From CAIYZT01 sp052387855 (lineage in GTDB: Bacteria; Pseudomonadota; Alphaproteobacteria; Rhodobacterales; Rhodobacteraceae), in contig JBQTIT010000007.1 of assembly GCA_052387855.1 (NCBI GenBank), positions 62,001 through 126,000 of the forward strand: a stretch of 64,000 bases of DNA, in the 5' to 3' direction. Position numbers and translations under genes: made by a program. Every line of letters begins with the position of its first letter. Within the stretch, counting starts at the first letter, position 1. Below are positions 44,576-56,252 of this stretch, piece by piece. The notes beneath the pieces were generated by a model. It was not told the origin of the DNA, did not search any database, and was given only the letters and a program-made list of their open reading frames with translations.

Positions 44576-44639
44576 GATCGGTGCGAATGGCCGGGCGCAA
44601 GCGGCGCCCGGCCCCCTTATGAGCCCCCGGGGCACGCCC

Positions 44640-47480
<2,841 letters not shown>

Positions 47481-48138
47481 GGGGGCCAAAGGCCCGTCGC
47501 CGGCGCCTGCCTCCGGGGGCTATGTGGAGGGGGCCACCTGCGCCGCCGGACTTTGGCCGAGGCTCTCGCCGAGGTCATGCGCGCCGCCCGCCCCATTCCC
47601 GCCGAGGGCCCCAAAGGCCCTCGGCCAGCGCCTGCCCCGCTCATGGCGGGCGCTCCGCACCCGCCGGGTCGGGCGCTGTCCTCTGTCAGTGTTGCGGAAC
47701 CGGTTCAGCCGCACCGTTCCCACCCGGGCGGGGAAAGGCAGTGCCTTTCCTTCTCCGCCCGGGGCCTGACCGAGGCTATCGCCGAGGTCATGAGAGCCGC
47801 CAGGCTCATCCCTGGTCGAGGGCCCCAAAGGCCCTCGGCCAGCGCCCGACCCCCGGAGGGAGGGCGCTCCACGCCCTCCGGGTCGGGCGCTGGCCTCTGA
47901 CAGCTATGCGGAACCGGTTGTGCCGCACCGTTCCTACTCGGGCGGGAAAACGCAGTGCGTTTTCCTCTGCGCCCGACTTGGCCGAGGCACTCGCCGAGGT
48001 CATATGGGACGCCCGCCCCATCACCGGTCGAGGGCCCCATAGGCCCTCGGCCAGCGCCCGACATCCATGCGGAACCGGTCGCCCCGCCGCCGCTTCCGCC
48101 TTGCCTTGGGCGCCGGGATCGGCCAGCTTGGCCGCGCC
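47481..48138. other. gene-free region filled by tandem repeats
   Basis: 658 bp between gcvP and azlC. No coding frame fits; it is made of the repeats described at 47555-48081 plus short flanks that share pieces of the repeat (for instance GGGGGCTATGTGGAGGGGGCC at 47513-47532). Confidence 0.7.
47555..48081. repeat. three tandem 212-bp repeats with conserved hairpins
   Basis: The motif CCGAGGC-TCGCCGAGGTCAT recurs at 47557, 47770 and 47982, giving a period of 213 and 212 bp; the third copy is shortened. Each unit carries a hairpin GAGGGCCCCAAAGGCCCTC (third copy CCATAGG in the loop), a second GGCGGGCG-CTCCG-CA-CCCGCC hairpin in copy 1 that is GGAGGGCG-CTCCA-CGCCCTCC in copy 2, and a third GGAAAGGCAGTGCCTTTCC, which is GGAAAACGCAGTGCGTTTTC plus C in the next copy. 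Both stems keep pairing despite changes. The 3' end enters the region just before azlC. Confidence 0.85.
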
Positions 48139-48846
48139 ATGACCAACCCCCGCCTCAAGAACCTTGCCCAGGGTCTGATCGCCGCCCTTCCCATCGCGCT
48201 GGGGTACTTCCCCATCGCCTTTGCCTTTGGCGCCTCGGCCACCGGGCTGGGCCTGTCGGGGGTCGAGGCCTTTGCCCTGTCGCTGATCATCTATGCGGGC
48301 GCGGCGCAGTTTCTGGCGCTGGTGCTGATCGGCAGCGGGGCGCCGTTTCTGGTTTCGGCCGTGACGCTGGTGGCGATGAACATCCGGCATGTGCTTTACG
48401 GGCCGGCGCTGCTGAAACGTGCCGGCCCGAAGGCCCGCTTGCGGGGGGCCTGGGCCTGGGCCTTTGGCCTGACGGATGAGGTGTTCGCCGCCGCGCTGGG
48501 CCATCTGGCGCGCGGACGGCCGGTCTCGGGCGCTTTCATGGGGGGGCTATCGCTGGGCGCCTACGCCTCCTGGCTGGGGGGCACGGCGCTGGGGGCCTTT
48601 GCCGGAGGCGGCGCGTTGTCGGGTCTGCCGGCGGTCGAGGCGGCGCTGGGATTCATGCTGCCGGCGCTTTTCCTCGCGCTGCTGCTGTCGATCCTGTCGC
48701 GGGCGCAGCTTGGGGTCATCCTGATCGCGGGCGGCGTGGCGGTGGTTCTGGCGCTGAGCTGGTCGGCAACCGCCGGGGTTCTGGGCGGCATGCTGTCCGG
48801 CGCCTTGGCCGGCGTTCTGGGCCTTGGAGGGCGCGATGAGACCTGA
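48139..48846 (+). CDS. azlC: AzlC-family branched-chain amino acid exporter, large subunit
   Basis: A 235-residue membrane protein with about six or seven helices, typical AzlC: GLIAALPIALGYFPIAFAFG near the N-terminus, MNIRHVLYGPALLK, and LTDEVFAAAL. With AzlD it exports branched-chain or similar amino acids. Start at 48139 (MTNPRLKNLAQG) is chosen because residues before it come from the repeat; an in-frame ATG at 48067 lies inside the repeat. The 3' end overlaps azlD by 11 bases. No regulator is near. Confidence 0.9.
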   Translation: MTNPRLKNLAQGLIAALPIALGYFPIAFAFGASATGLGLSGVEAFALSLIIYAGAAQFLALVLIGSGAPFLVSAVTLVAMNIRHVLYGPALLKRAGPKARLRGAWAWAFGLTDEVFAAALGHLARGRPVSGAFMGGLSLGAYASWLGGTALGAFAGGGALSGLPAVEAALGFMLPALFLALLLSILSRAQLGVILIAGGVAVVLALSWSATAGVLGGMLSGALAGVLGLGGRDET

Positions 48847-49156
48847 GATCCTGACGCTCTGCCTGATCGTCGGAGCCTTTACCTATGCCTTTCGCGCGCT
48901 GCCGACACGGATGGACCAAAGCCGCATTCCCGCGACCGGCGCCCTGTCGCGGTTTCTGGCGGCGACCGGCCCCTCGGCGATCGCGACGCTTTTCGTTGTG
49001 TCCTTTCTGTCCGTGACCCGAGCCGAGGCGGCAGCGCTTCTCCCCGCGCTTGCCGGAACCTTTGCCGTCGTGGTCCTGTACCGCGCCACCGGATCGGTGG
49101 TGGCGGCGACCCTGGCGGGCTCGGCCCTCTATGGCGTGGTCCATCTTCTGGCCTGA
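48836..49156 (+). CDS. azlD: AzlD-family small subunit
   Basis: A 106-residue membrane protein with three or four helices. It partners AzlC. Segments LIVGAFTYAFRALPTRM and FLAATGPSAIATLFVVSFLS fit the family; Arg near residue 22 is typical. ATG at 48836 (with GGAGGG before it) overlaps azlC by 11 bases, so translation is coupled. Confidence 0.9.
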   Translation: MRPEILTLCLIVGAFTYAFRALPTRMDQSRIPATGALSRFLAATGPSAIATLFVVSFLSVTRAEAAALLPALAGTFAVVVLYRATGSVVAATLAGSALYGVVHLLA

Positions 49157-49215
49157 ACCCTTGACCCGGCGCGCCGCCCTTCCCACATATGACGCAAATG
49201 GAATGTGAGGCGGTC

Positions 49216-49656
49216 ATGACGGAAAAGATCAGGCTCTGCTGCGCGGTCTGCGGCCAGATGAACGGCTTTGCGGCCGACCGGCTGGCAGCGGGGCCCAAAT
49301 GCGGCTCTTGCGGCGAGGCGCTGGCCGACGGGCGGGTGCATGAGCTGGACGGCGGCGCGCATGACCGCGCCACCCGGTCCGACGATCTGCCGATCCTCGT
49401 CGACTACTGGGCGCCCTGGTGCGGACCCTGCCGGATGATGGCGCCCGAATTCGCCAAGGCGGCCAAGACCCTGGCCCCGCGCCTGCGCCTGGCCAAGCTG
49501 AACACCGAAGAGCATCCGGACATCGCCGCCCGGGCGCAGATCAGGGGGATCCCGGCGCTTGTGCTCTACCACCGGGGCCACGAGGTCGGCCGCCTCGCCG
49601 GCGCGCGGCCCGCGGCCGAGATCGTCGCCTTTGCACGCAGCGCCGTGCCGGGCTGA
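49216..49656 (+). CDS. trxC: thioredoxin with N-terminal zinc ribbon (TrxC type)
   Basis: A 146-residue thioredoxin 2. An N-terminal zinc ribbon with CCAVCG and CGSCGEAL (two CxxC pairs within the first 35 residues) precedes a thioredoxin fold with the redox site WCGPCRMM (about residues 72-79). The cis-proline is in GIPALVLY. It reduces protein disulfides in the cytoplasm, typically in oxidative stress. Start at 49216 has TGAGG upstream; the upstream ATG at 49189 has no ribosome site. Confidence 0.92.
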   Translation: MTEKIRLCCAVCGQMNGFAADRLAAGPKCGSCGEALADGRVHELDGGAHDRATRSDDLPILVDYWAPWCGPCRMMAPEFAKAAKTLAPRLRLAKLNTEEHPDIAARAQIRGIPALVLYHRGHEVGRLAGARPAAEIVAFARSAVPG

Positions 49657-49723
49657 GGCCGGGGCAAAGCACCTGTGATTTCGCCCAAAGGGCGGCTATC
49701 GTGACCCGGGCAACGGGGAAGGC

Positions 49724-51118
49724 ATGGCCATGTCCGGCAGGAGCGCGGCAACGGGATGGGCGGGGCTCTCGCTGGCGGGGCAGTTTGCCCTTGCCGGAAG
49801 CCTGGTCATCCTGGCCGCCGCGCTGGCCGTAGGCGGGCTGGTGGCGGGGCGGATCGAAAGGGTCGTGGTGCACAACACCGCCAATGCCAACGCGCTTTAC
49901 ATGGAAAGCTTTGTCGGAGCGCTGACCCAGAACCTGACCCAGCACGACACGCTTGCTAGCCGCAGCAAAAAGGGCCTGTCCGAGCTTCTGGCGCTGTCGC
50001 AGGTCGGCAAGACCGTGGTCTCGTTCAAGGTCTGGCGGCCGGGGGGGCTGGTGATCGACGCGTCGGACCCCGACCAGATCGGCAAGACCTTTCCCATCGC
50101 CGAAAACCTGGCCGGCGCCTTTGCCGGATCGGTCACCGCCGAGTTCGAGCAGCACCGCGACGAAGAGGACGCCGCCGAGGGGGCGCTCGATCTGCCTCTG
50201 CTTGAAATCTACACCCCGATCCGCAACTCGGCCGGCGGCGAGGTGATCGCCGTGGTCGAGTTCTACATGATCGCCGAAGAGCTCAAGCGCGACATCTTTC
50301 GCGCCCGGTTGCAGACCTGGGCCCTTGTGGTCGGAATCCTTTCGCTGATCTTTGCCGCGCTGTTCCTGATCGTCCTGCGCGGCTCGCGCACGATCGACGC
50401 GCAGCTCGTGGCGCTGACAGAAATGTCCGGGCGCAACGTCGCGCTGCGGGTGCAGATCCAGAACGCCGCAGAGCGGGCGGCGACGTTGTCCGAACGCACG
50501 CTGCGCCAGATCGGCGCCGATCTGCACGACGGGCCGGCGCAGCTTATGGCCTTTGCCGCCCTGCGCCTCGATGCCCTGGCCGGCCGGCAGGACGGCGAGG
50601 CCGGCAAGGCCGTGCTGGACGAGGTGCGCGGCGCCGTGAGCGAGGCGATCACCGAGATTCGCAACCTCTCGCGCGGGATGTCGGTGCCGGATTTGGACCG
50701 GCGCGACATGGGCGAGGTTCTGCGCGATCTGGCCGAGGCCCATGCCGCACGCAGCGGCACGAAGGTGGAGTTTGCCGCGCCGGACCCCGGCACGTTGGGC
50801 GAGCTTCCGGCGGCGCTGCGGCTGTGCCTTTACCGGTTCGTGCAAGAGGGGTTGAACAATTCCTGGCGCCACGCCGGCGGGCTGGGACAAGAGCTGCGGA
50901 TCGAACGCCAGGGCGCCCGTCTGCGGGTCAGTGTGCTGGACCGGGGTCCCGGCTTTGCCGCCGCCGGCGCGGCGGGCGATGGTGCCAGGACGGGGCGGCT
51001 TGGGCTTGACGGGCTGCGGGACCGGGTAGAGGCTCTGGGCGGACGGCTGGACTGCCTGGACCGCGCGCCTTTGGGGACCGGAGCAGAGCTGCGCATGACG
51101 ATCGAGGTGGGCGGATGA
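49724..51118 (+). CDS. NarL-type sensor histidine kinase
   Basis: A 464-residue membrane kinase. Helix 1 at about residues 17-42 and helix 2 at about 192-216 enclose a periplasmic sensor of about 150 residues with no recognised name (a Cache-like fold is possible). The cytoplasmic part has a HisKA_3 domain with the phosphorylated His in ADLHDGPAQLMAF (about 265-277), and an ATPase domain with FVQEGLNNSWRHA (N box), DRGPGF and GRLGLDGLRDRV (G boxes). The stop overlaps the response regulator start (ATGA). Signal unknown. Confidence 0.93.
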   Translation: MAMSGRSAATGWAGLSLAGQFALAGSLVILAAALAVGGLVAGRIERVVVHNTANANALYMESFVGALTQNLTQHDTLASRSKKGLSELLALSQVGKTVVSFKVWRPGGLVIDASDPDQIGKTFPIAENLAGAFAGSVTAEFEQHRDEEDAAEGALDLPLLEIYTPIRNSAGGEVIAVVEFYMIAEELKRDIFRARLQTWALVVGILSLIFAALFLIVLRGSRTIDAQLVALTEMSGRNVALRVQIQNAAERAATLSERTLRQIGADLHDGPAQLMAFAALRLDALAGRQDGEAGKAVLDEVRGAVSEAITEIRNLSRGMSVPDLDRRDMGEVLRDLAEAHAARSGTKVEFAAPDPGTLGELPAALRLCLYRFVQEGLNNSWRHAGGLGQELRIERQGARLRVSVLDRGPGFAAAGAAGDGARTGRLGLDGLRDRVEALGGRLDCLDRAPLGTGAELRMTIEVGG

Positions 51119-51780
51119 CCTTGGAGGGCAGGGATCTTGGCATTCTTCTGGTCGATGACCATCCGATCTATCGCGAGGGGCTGGCGCGCACCCTTGCGGA
51201 CGAGCCGGGAATGGCGGTGGTCGGACAGGCCGCCGACGGCGCGCGCGCCGTCGAGCTGGCGCGCGCGCTGACACCGGACATCGTTCTGCTTGACCTTTCG
51301 ATGCCACGGGGCGGCGGGCTCGCGGTGCTGGCCACGCTGATGCAGGACCCGCGCCCGCCGCTGGTGGTGGTGCTGACCGCGTCCGAATCCGAAGATGACC
51401 TTCGCCAGGCGCTGCGCCTGGGCGCGCAGGGCTATGTGCTCAAGGGCGTTGGCGGGCAGCAACTGACCGGGATTCTGCGCGATGTGGCCGCCGGGCGCAC
51501 CCATGTCGCGCCGGGCCTGGCCGGCCGGATCCTGGCCCAGGTCCGCGGCCCGCGCGAGGACGCCGCGACGGCATCGGCCAACCCGCTGTCGGACCTGTCC
51601 CGCCGCGAGACCGACATCCTGCGTCTGGTCGCGCAGGGCATGTCGAACCGCGAGGTCGGCGAGCGGCTGGACTTGCAGGAAAAGACCGTCAAGCACTACA
51701 TGACCGCGATCCTGCAAAAGCTGCACCTGCGCAACCGGGTCGAGGCCGCGATCCTGGCGCGCGAGCATCTGCTGACCTGA
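51115..51780 (+). CDS. LuxR-family response regulator
   Basis: A 221-residue partner of the preceding kinase. The receiver domain has the acidic pair in LLVDDHPIYR and the phospho-Asp in IVLLDLSMPRGGG (about residue 60). The C-terminal LuxR helix-turn-helix reads LSRRETDILRLVAQGMSNREV (about 160-180) then KTVKHYMTAILQKL. It overlaps the kinase gene by four bases. Regulated genes are unknown; the tRNA and thuA genes follow but there is no direct link. Confidence 0.95.
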   Translation: MTLEGRDLGILLVDDHPIYREGLARTLADEPGMAVVGQAADGARAVELARALTPDIVLLDLSMPRGGGLAVLATLMQDPRPPLVVVLTASESEDDLRQALRLGAQGYVLKGVGGQQLTGILRDVAAGRTHVAPGLAGRILAQVRGPREDAATASANPLSDLSRRETDILRLVAQGMSNREVGERLDLQEKTVKHYMTAILQKLHLRNRVEAAILAREHLLT

Positions 51781-51817
51781 ACCGCGCGGGGAGCCCAAGA
51801 TTTTTCGCGCGGCTTTC

Positions 51818-51846
51818 TTGACATTCCGCCCGGCTGGGGCGAAATG
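51818..51846 (+). promoter_or_regulatory. putative promoter of tRNA-Ala
   Basis: -35 TTGACA (51818-51823), exactly 17 bp, then -10 GAAATG (51841-51846), 14 bp before the tRNA. The -35 is perfect; the -10 is weak. Spacing and position fit. Confidence 0.5.
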
Positions 51847-51859
51847 TGCATCCGGTCTT

Positions 51860-51935
<76 letters not shown>

Positions 51936-52080
51936 AAGACCGGTTCCTGAAATCATCCGCCGCCGCCGCGCGCCCCTTGCCCCTGGGCGGGCGTGGGTTG
52001 CGCTTTGGGCCGGATTTTGGGATGGTAGCGCAAACACCGACACGGGCCGTCAGCAGGGCCGCACTTCCTGGAGGAATACC

Positions 52081-52866
52081 ATGCCACTTCGCGTCACCGT
52101 CTGGGGCGAGAACGTTCACGAGCACAAGAACAAGGTCGTCGCGCAAGTCTATCCGCTGACCATGCATGGCACCATCGCCGCCGTGTTGAACCGGGACGCG
52201 GGCATCACCGCGACGACGGCCACGCTTCAGGAGCCCGAGCATGGCCTGACCGAAGAAAAGCTGGCCGCGACCGATGTGCTGATCTGGTGGGGCCACGCGG
52301 CGCACGGCGCGGTTGATGACGCGGTGGTCGAGCGGGTCTGCGCGGCGGTGCATGGCGGCATGGGCATGATCTTTCTGCATTCGGCGCATTTTTCAAAACC
52401 CTTCAAGCGGCTGATGGGCGCGCCTTGCAATCTGTCCTGGCGCGAGGCGGGCGAGCGTGAGCGGCTCTGGGTCACCTCGCGCAATCACCCGATCGCGGCC
52501 GGCCTGCCCGACCATTTCGAGATCGAATTCGAAGAGATGTACGGCGAACCCTTTGGCGTGCCCGAACCGCTGGAGACAGTCTTTGTCTCGTGGTTCCAGG
52601 GCGGCGAGGTGTTCCGCTCGGGCCTGACCTACAAGCGCGGGGCGGGGAACGTGTTCTACTTCCGCCCGGGACACGAGACCTATCCGACCTATCATGACGC
52701 CAATGTCATGCGTGTGATCACAAACGCGGTGCACTGGGCCCACAACCCCGCGCCGCGGCTTGCCAATCCTGGTGCCGCGCCGAACCGGCCGGTGTCGCAG
52801 GCGCTGGAGCCGATCACCGAACGCGGGCCGCGCCTGCATCACGACGGCCAGGAGGGTCTGCGCTGA
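52081..52866 (+). CDS. thuA: ThuA-domain protein
   Basis: A 261-residue protein of the ThuA family (trehalose/sugar utilisation), with a class I glutaminase-like fold but no known activity. Motifs: VTVWGENVHEHKNK, TDVLIWWGHAAHG, MGMIFLHSAHFSKPFKRLMG and RPGHETYPTYHD. GGAGG lies seven bases before the ATG. The next gene starts on the last base of its stop codon, and pairing of thuA with Gfo/Idh-type enzymes is common, so both probably act in the same sugar or inositol-like pathway. Confidence 0.9.
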   Translation: MPLRVTVWGENVHEHKNKVVAQVYPLTMHGTIAAVLNRDAGITATTATLQEPEHGLTEEKLAATDVLIWWGHAAHGAVDDAVVERVCAAVHGGMGMIFLHSAHFSKPFKRLMGAPCNLSWREAGERERLWVTSRNHPIAAGLPDHFEIEFEEMYGEPFGVPEPLETVFVSWFQGGEVFRSGLTYKRGAGNVFYFRPGHETYPTYHDANVMRVITNAVHWAHNPAPRLANPGAAPNRPVSQALEPITERGPRLHHDGQEGLR

Positions 52867-53924
52867 TGGTCCGCCCCGTTCGCATCCTGATCCTCGGCAC
52901 CGGCGGCATGGCCAACAACCACGCCGAGAAATTCAAGGAAATCGAAGGTGTCACCCTGGTGGGCGGGGTCGACACAAGGCCCGAGCAGCTTGCCGCCTTT
53001 TGCGCCAAGCATGGCATCGGGCGCGCCTTTGCCTCGCTGGACGAGGCGCTGGCCTGGGGGCAGTTCGACGCGGTGACCAATGTCACGCCCGACGCCGCGC
53101 ATTATCCCACCACCATGCCGATCCTGAAGGCCGGCAAGCATGTGCTGTGCGAAAAGCCGCTGGCCACGAACGAGGCGCATGCCGCCGAGATGGCGGCGGC
53201 GGCGCAGGCGGCCGGCGTCGTCAACATGGTCAACCTGTCCTACCGCAACGTCGCCGCCCTGCAAGAGGGCGCGCGGCTGGTGCGCGCGGGGGCGATCGGC
53301 GAGATCCGGCACTTCGAGGCCTCGTACCTGCAATCCTGGCTGTCGCAACCGGCCTGGGGGCAATGGGAAAAGGAAAGCCAGTGGCTGTGGCGCCTGTCCA
53401 CCAGGCATGGATCAAAGGGCGTGCTGGGCGATGTCGGCATCCATATCCTGGACTTCGCGCTGTTCGTTGCGGGGATGGAGGCGGCCGAGGTCTCGTGCAG
53501 GCTGGCGACCTTTGCCAAGGCGCCGGGCGACCGGATCGGCGACTATACGCTGGACGCCAACGACAGTTGCACCTTGCAGCTTGTGCTGGCGAACGGCGCG
53601 CTGGGCACGGTTTCAGCCACGCGCTTTGCCACCGGGCATCTGAACGATCTGCGCCTGCGCCTGTATGGGCTGGCGGGCGGGATCGAGGTGGCCTGGGAGA
53701 AGGACATCAGCCGCCTGCGCCTGTGCAGCGGCGCGGATGTGCAAAAGGCCATCTGGCGCGATGTCGAGGCGCCGGTGCTGGCCAACATCTACCAGCGCTT
53801 TGTCGGCGCGATCCGGGGCGAGAATGCGCCCGAGCCGGATTTCGCCCGCGCGGCGATGCTCCAGCGTCTTCTGGACCGGGCCGAGCAGTCCGCCGCGCAG
53901 GCGGGCGGCAGCCTGCCGGTCTGA
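52866..53924 (+). CDS. Gfo/Idh/MocA-family oxidoreductase
   Basis: A 352-residue NAD(P)-dependent sugar oxidoreductase. Rossmann motif ILILGTGGMANNHAEKF (about residues 6-22) and family motif VLCEKPLATN with the catalytic Lys (about 93-102). C-terminal beta-sheet domain follows. ThuB-like by context: it pairs with thuA, of which it overlaps the stop codon by one base. Substrate unknown; a trehalose-type disaccharide is a reasonable guess from ThuAB of rhizobia. Confidence 0.88.
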   Translation: MVRPVRILILGTGGMANNHAEKFKEIEGVTLVGGVDTRPEQLAAFCAKHGIGRAFASLDEALAWGQFDAVTNVTPDAAHYPTTMPILKAGKHVLCEKPLATNEAHAAEMAAAAQAAGVVNMVNLSYRNVAALQEGARLVRAGAIGEIRHFEASYLQSWLSQPAWGQWEKESQWLWRLSTRHGSKGVLGDVGIHILDFALFVAGMEAAEVSCRLATFAKAPGDRIGDYTLDANDSCTLQLVLANGALGTVSATRFATGHLNDLRLRLYGLAGGIEVAWEKDISRLRLCSGADVQKAIWRDVEAPVLANIYQRFVGAIRGENAPEPDFARAAMLQRLLDRAEQSAAQAGGSLPV

Positions 53925-54051
53925 TCCCATCGCCCCGGCCCGGCGACCGGGCGGGGGCGATTTTCATTTTCCTGCAAAAAAGGCTTTGCATTCGATCAAA
54001 GTTGATCTCCACTTGAACAATGACGATGGGGCTCACTTTCAGGAGGATGGG

Positions 54052-54534
54052 ATGGTTCGGGGATATTCGCGGGTCCAGATTGCGCTGCACTGGGCCGTCG
54101 TGCTGCTGATCATCGTTCAGCTTGTGACCAGCGGCGCCATGGGCGAGGTCTGGAAGACCGTCGAAGAGGGCGGCGAGCCGGTGGTCTCGGCCATGGCCTG
54201 GGCCCATGTCAACGCAGGCATCGCGGTCTTGCTGCTGGTGCTGTGGCGCATCGGTCTGCGGCTGCGGCGCGGGGCGCCGGCCGCGCCGGACGGCCCGGCC
54301 CTGTTGCGATGGGCCGGGCGGCTGGCGCAACTGGCGCTGTATGCGCTGCTGATCCTGGTGCCGGTGTCGGGCATGATGGCCTGGTTCGGGGGCAACATGG
54401 CGGCGGCGGGGGCGCATGTGGCGCTCAAGAACGCGATCCTTGCGCTGGTGCTGCTGCATGTCGCGATGGCGCTGTTCCATCAGTTCGTGCGCAAGGACGG
54501 TCTGATGGACCGGATGAGCCGCCCCGAGGTCTGA
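54052..54534 (+). CDS. cytochrome b561-family protein
   Basis: A 160-residue inner-membrane dihaem cytochrome with four helices. Haem histidines: IALHWAVV, AWAHVNAGI, AAAGAHVAL and LHVAMALFHQF. Such proteins oxidise quinol or act in superoxide-related electron transfer. AGGAGG lies five bases before the ATG at 54052. The 127-bp gap upstream has a 14-bp inverted repeat (GATCAAAGTTGATC, 53994-54007), a possible regulatory site. Convergent with the hydrolase gene. Confidence 0.88.
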   Translation: MVRGYSRVQIALHWAVVLLIIVQLVTSGAMGEVWKTVEEGGEPVVSAMAWAHVNAGIAVLLLVLWRIGLRLRRGAPAAPDGPALLRWAGRLAQLALYALLILVPVSGMMAWFGGNMAAAGAHVALKNAILALVLLHVAMALFHQFVRKDGLMDRMSRPEV

Positions 54535-54540
54535 ACCGGC

Positions 54541-55314
54541 TCAGGCGGTCAGGAAAAGGTCCACCGTCTGCTCGAACTCGCGCGGGCGCTCGGCATGCAG
54601 CCAGTGGCCCGCGCCCTGAAGACGGGCAAAGCGGGCCTTTGGAAACTGCGCCAGGATCGCCGCGCGGTGCTCGGGCCGCACATAGGTGCTGAGCGCGCCG
54701 GTCAGAAACAGCGCCGGGCCGGGAAAGCTGCCCCCGGTGCCGGGCCAGCCGACGATCTTTGGCATCTCGGCCTCCAGCACATCCAGGTTGATCCGCCAGA
54801 CCGGCCCGCCCGGCGCCTTGAGGTCCAGCGATTGCAGGAAAAAGGCGCGCAGGCCGGCGTCATCGACGCTTGCCGCCAGACGCCGGTCGGCCTCGGCCCG
54901 TGCGGACAGGCCCGCCAGATCAAGCCCGCGCATCGCCTGGATATGGCGCGACTGGTCATGCCCATAGGCCACCGGCGCGATGTCGGCCACGATCAGGCGC
55001 CGGATCAGATGGCCCCCGGTCAGCGCAAGCTGCATCGCCGCCTTGCCGCCCATCGAATGGCCCAGAAGGTCCGCCGTCCCGCCAAGCGCGCCGATCACCT
55101 CGGCCAGGTCGGCGGCCATGTCCGGGTAGCTGTGGCTGGCGTGGCGGGCCGAGGTGCCATGGTTGCGCATGTCCACCGCCACCACATGCCGCCGCGCCGC
55201 AAGGCGGCGGGCGATCACGCCCCAGTTGCGGGCAGAGCCGAACAGCCCGTGCGCGATCACCAGCGGCGGGGCCTGGGTCTGCGTTTCGGCGGGATGGTGG
55301 ATCAGTGACAGCAT
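54541..55314 (-). CDS. alpha/beta-fold hydrolase (esterase, YbfF-like)
   Basis: A 257-residue cytoplasmic hydrolase. The oxyanion loop is VIAHGLFGSARNWG and the nucleophile elbow is DLLGHSMGGKAAM (Ser at about residue 101). The catalytic His is in GAGHWLHAERP near the C-terminus; Asp is probably at RADHRLV-like position but I could not place it with certainty. The YbfF group hydrolyses short acyl or thioesters. Six bases separate the stop from the convergent cytochrome gene. Confidence 0.85.
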   Translation of the reverse strand: MLSLIHHPAETQTQAPPLVIAHGLFGSARNWGVIARRLAARRHVVAVDMRNHGTSARHASHSYPDMAADLAEVIGALGGTADLLGHSMGGKAAMQLALTGGHLIRRLIVADIAPVAYGHDQSRHIQAMRGLDLAGLSARAEADRRLAASVDDAGLRAFFLQSLDLKAPGGPVWRINLDVLEAEMPKIVGWPGTGGSFPGPALFLTGALSTYVRPEHRAAILAQFPKARFARLQGAGHWLHAERPREFEQTVDLFLTA

Positions 55315-55368
55315 GGGTCGGCTTTTAGGCCCACCGCGCCGGCTTGGCCAGAGACCGAGCAGCCTGGA

Positions 55369-56232
55369 TCACGCGCCGGGACGGAGATTTTCGCCCGGGT
55401 GCAGCGCCTCGCGCGAGGCGAGCGTGACCGTGACAAAGCTGACGTAGATCAAGAGATACCACGATCCGATCTTGGCAAAGCTGACCAACTGGTCCGGCGA
55501 CTGGCCGAAGTAGAGCCAGGTGCCGGTGGTGGTGCCGATGTTCTCGGCCACCCAAAGCGAAAGCGAGGTAAGGAACGCCGCCAGCGGCAGCGGCACCGAG
55601 ACCTGCCGCGACCCGGCCAGGAACCAGATCCGGGTGCGCCAGAACAGGACCAGGGTGCCGCCGATCAGCAGGATGCGCACATCGGCCAGAAAGTGATGCG
55701 CGAAAAAGTTCACATAGATCGCGGCCGCCGGCGCCACGGTGGCCCAGAACGGCGGATAGGGGGTGAAACGCATCTCGAACAGCCGGATGACCCGCGCGAT
55801 ATAGCTGCCGACCGAGGCATACATGAAGCCGGAAAACAGTGGCACGTTCAGGACCTTGAAAAAGCCCGGCTCGGGGTAGGCCCATGACCCGGCGTCCACC
55901 TTGAACCATTCCATCGCCGTGCCGGTCAGGTGAAACAGCAAGATCACCCGCGCCTCTTGCCAGGTTTCCAGCCCGTAGCGCAAAAAGATGACCTGGATCG
56001 ACAGGGCGTAGAGCAAGAGCGCGTCATAGCGATGGAACGCCCAGTCATCCTGCCAGAATGCCTTGGTCAGGATGATTGCGGCCAGCATGAGCCCGCCAAA
56101 CAGGCAGGCCCAGGCTTGCTTGAGCAGGAACAGGGCCAGATCGGCCAGACCCAGCGGCAGCCGCGCCCGAGCCCATGCGCCAAGGGCATGCTCGATCCGG
56201 CTGGTCGTTTCGAGGTGCCCAGGTCCGGCCAC
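55369..56232 (-). CDS. DUF817 membrane protein
   Basis: A 287-residue protein with about eight membrane helices. Segments TGTAMEWFKVDAGSWAYPE, GFFKVLNVPLFSGFMYASVGSYI and NFFAHHFLADVR are diagnostic of the DUF817 family, which is of unknown function and common in alpha- and gammaproteobacteria. It lies 20 bp after glyA on the same strand but the two may not be co-regulated. Start at 56232, ATG. Confidence 0.85.
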   Translation of the reverse strand: MAGPGHLETTSRIEHALGAWARARLPLGLADLALFLLKQAWACLFGGLMLAAIILTKAFWQDDWAFHRYDALLLYALSIQVIFLRYGLETWQEARVILLFHLTGTAMEWFKVDAGSWAYPEPGFFKVLNVPLFSGFMYASVGSYIARVIRLFEMRFTPYPPFWATVAPAAAIYVNFFAHHFLADVRILLIGGTLVLFWRTRIWFLAGSRQVSVPLPLAAFLTSLSLWVAENIGTTTGTWLYFGQSPDQLVSFAKIGSWYLLIYVSFVTVTLASREALHPGENLRPGA

Positions 56233-56252
56233 GGCCCGTCATTCCCCCTGGA

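Noticed and set aside
47555..48081. Tandem repeats as a possible coding region (several short frames) or CRISPR
   Set aside because: Frames differ between copies and break; the unit is 212 bp with no spacer pattern, and pairing rather than reading frame is conserved.
53994..54007. GATCAAAGTTGATC as an FNR/FnrL box before cytochrome b561
   Set aside because: FNR sites are TTGAT-4-ATCAA; this has the half-sites turned the other way, so it does not fit.
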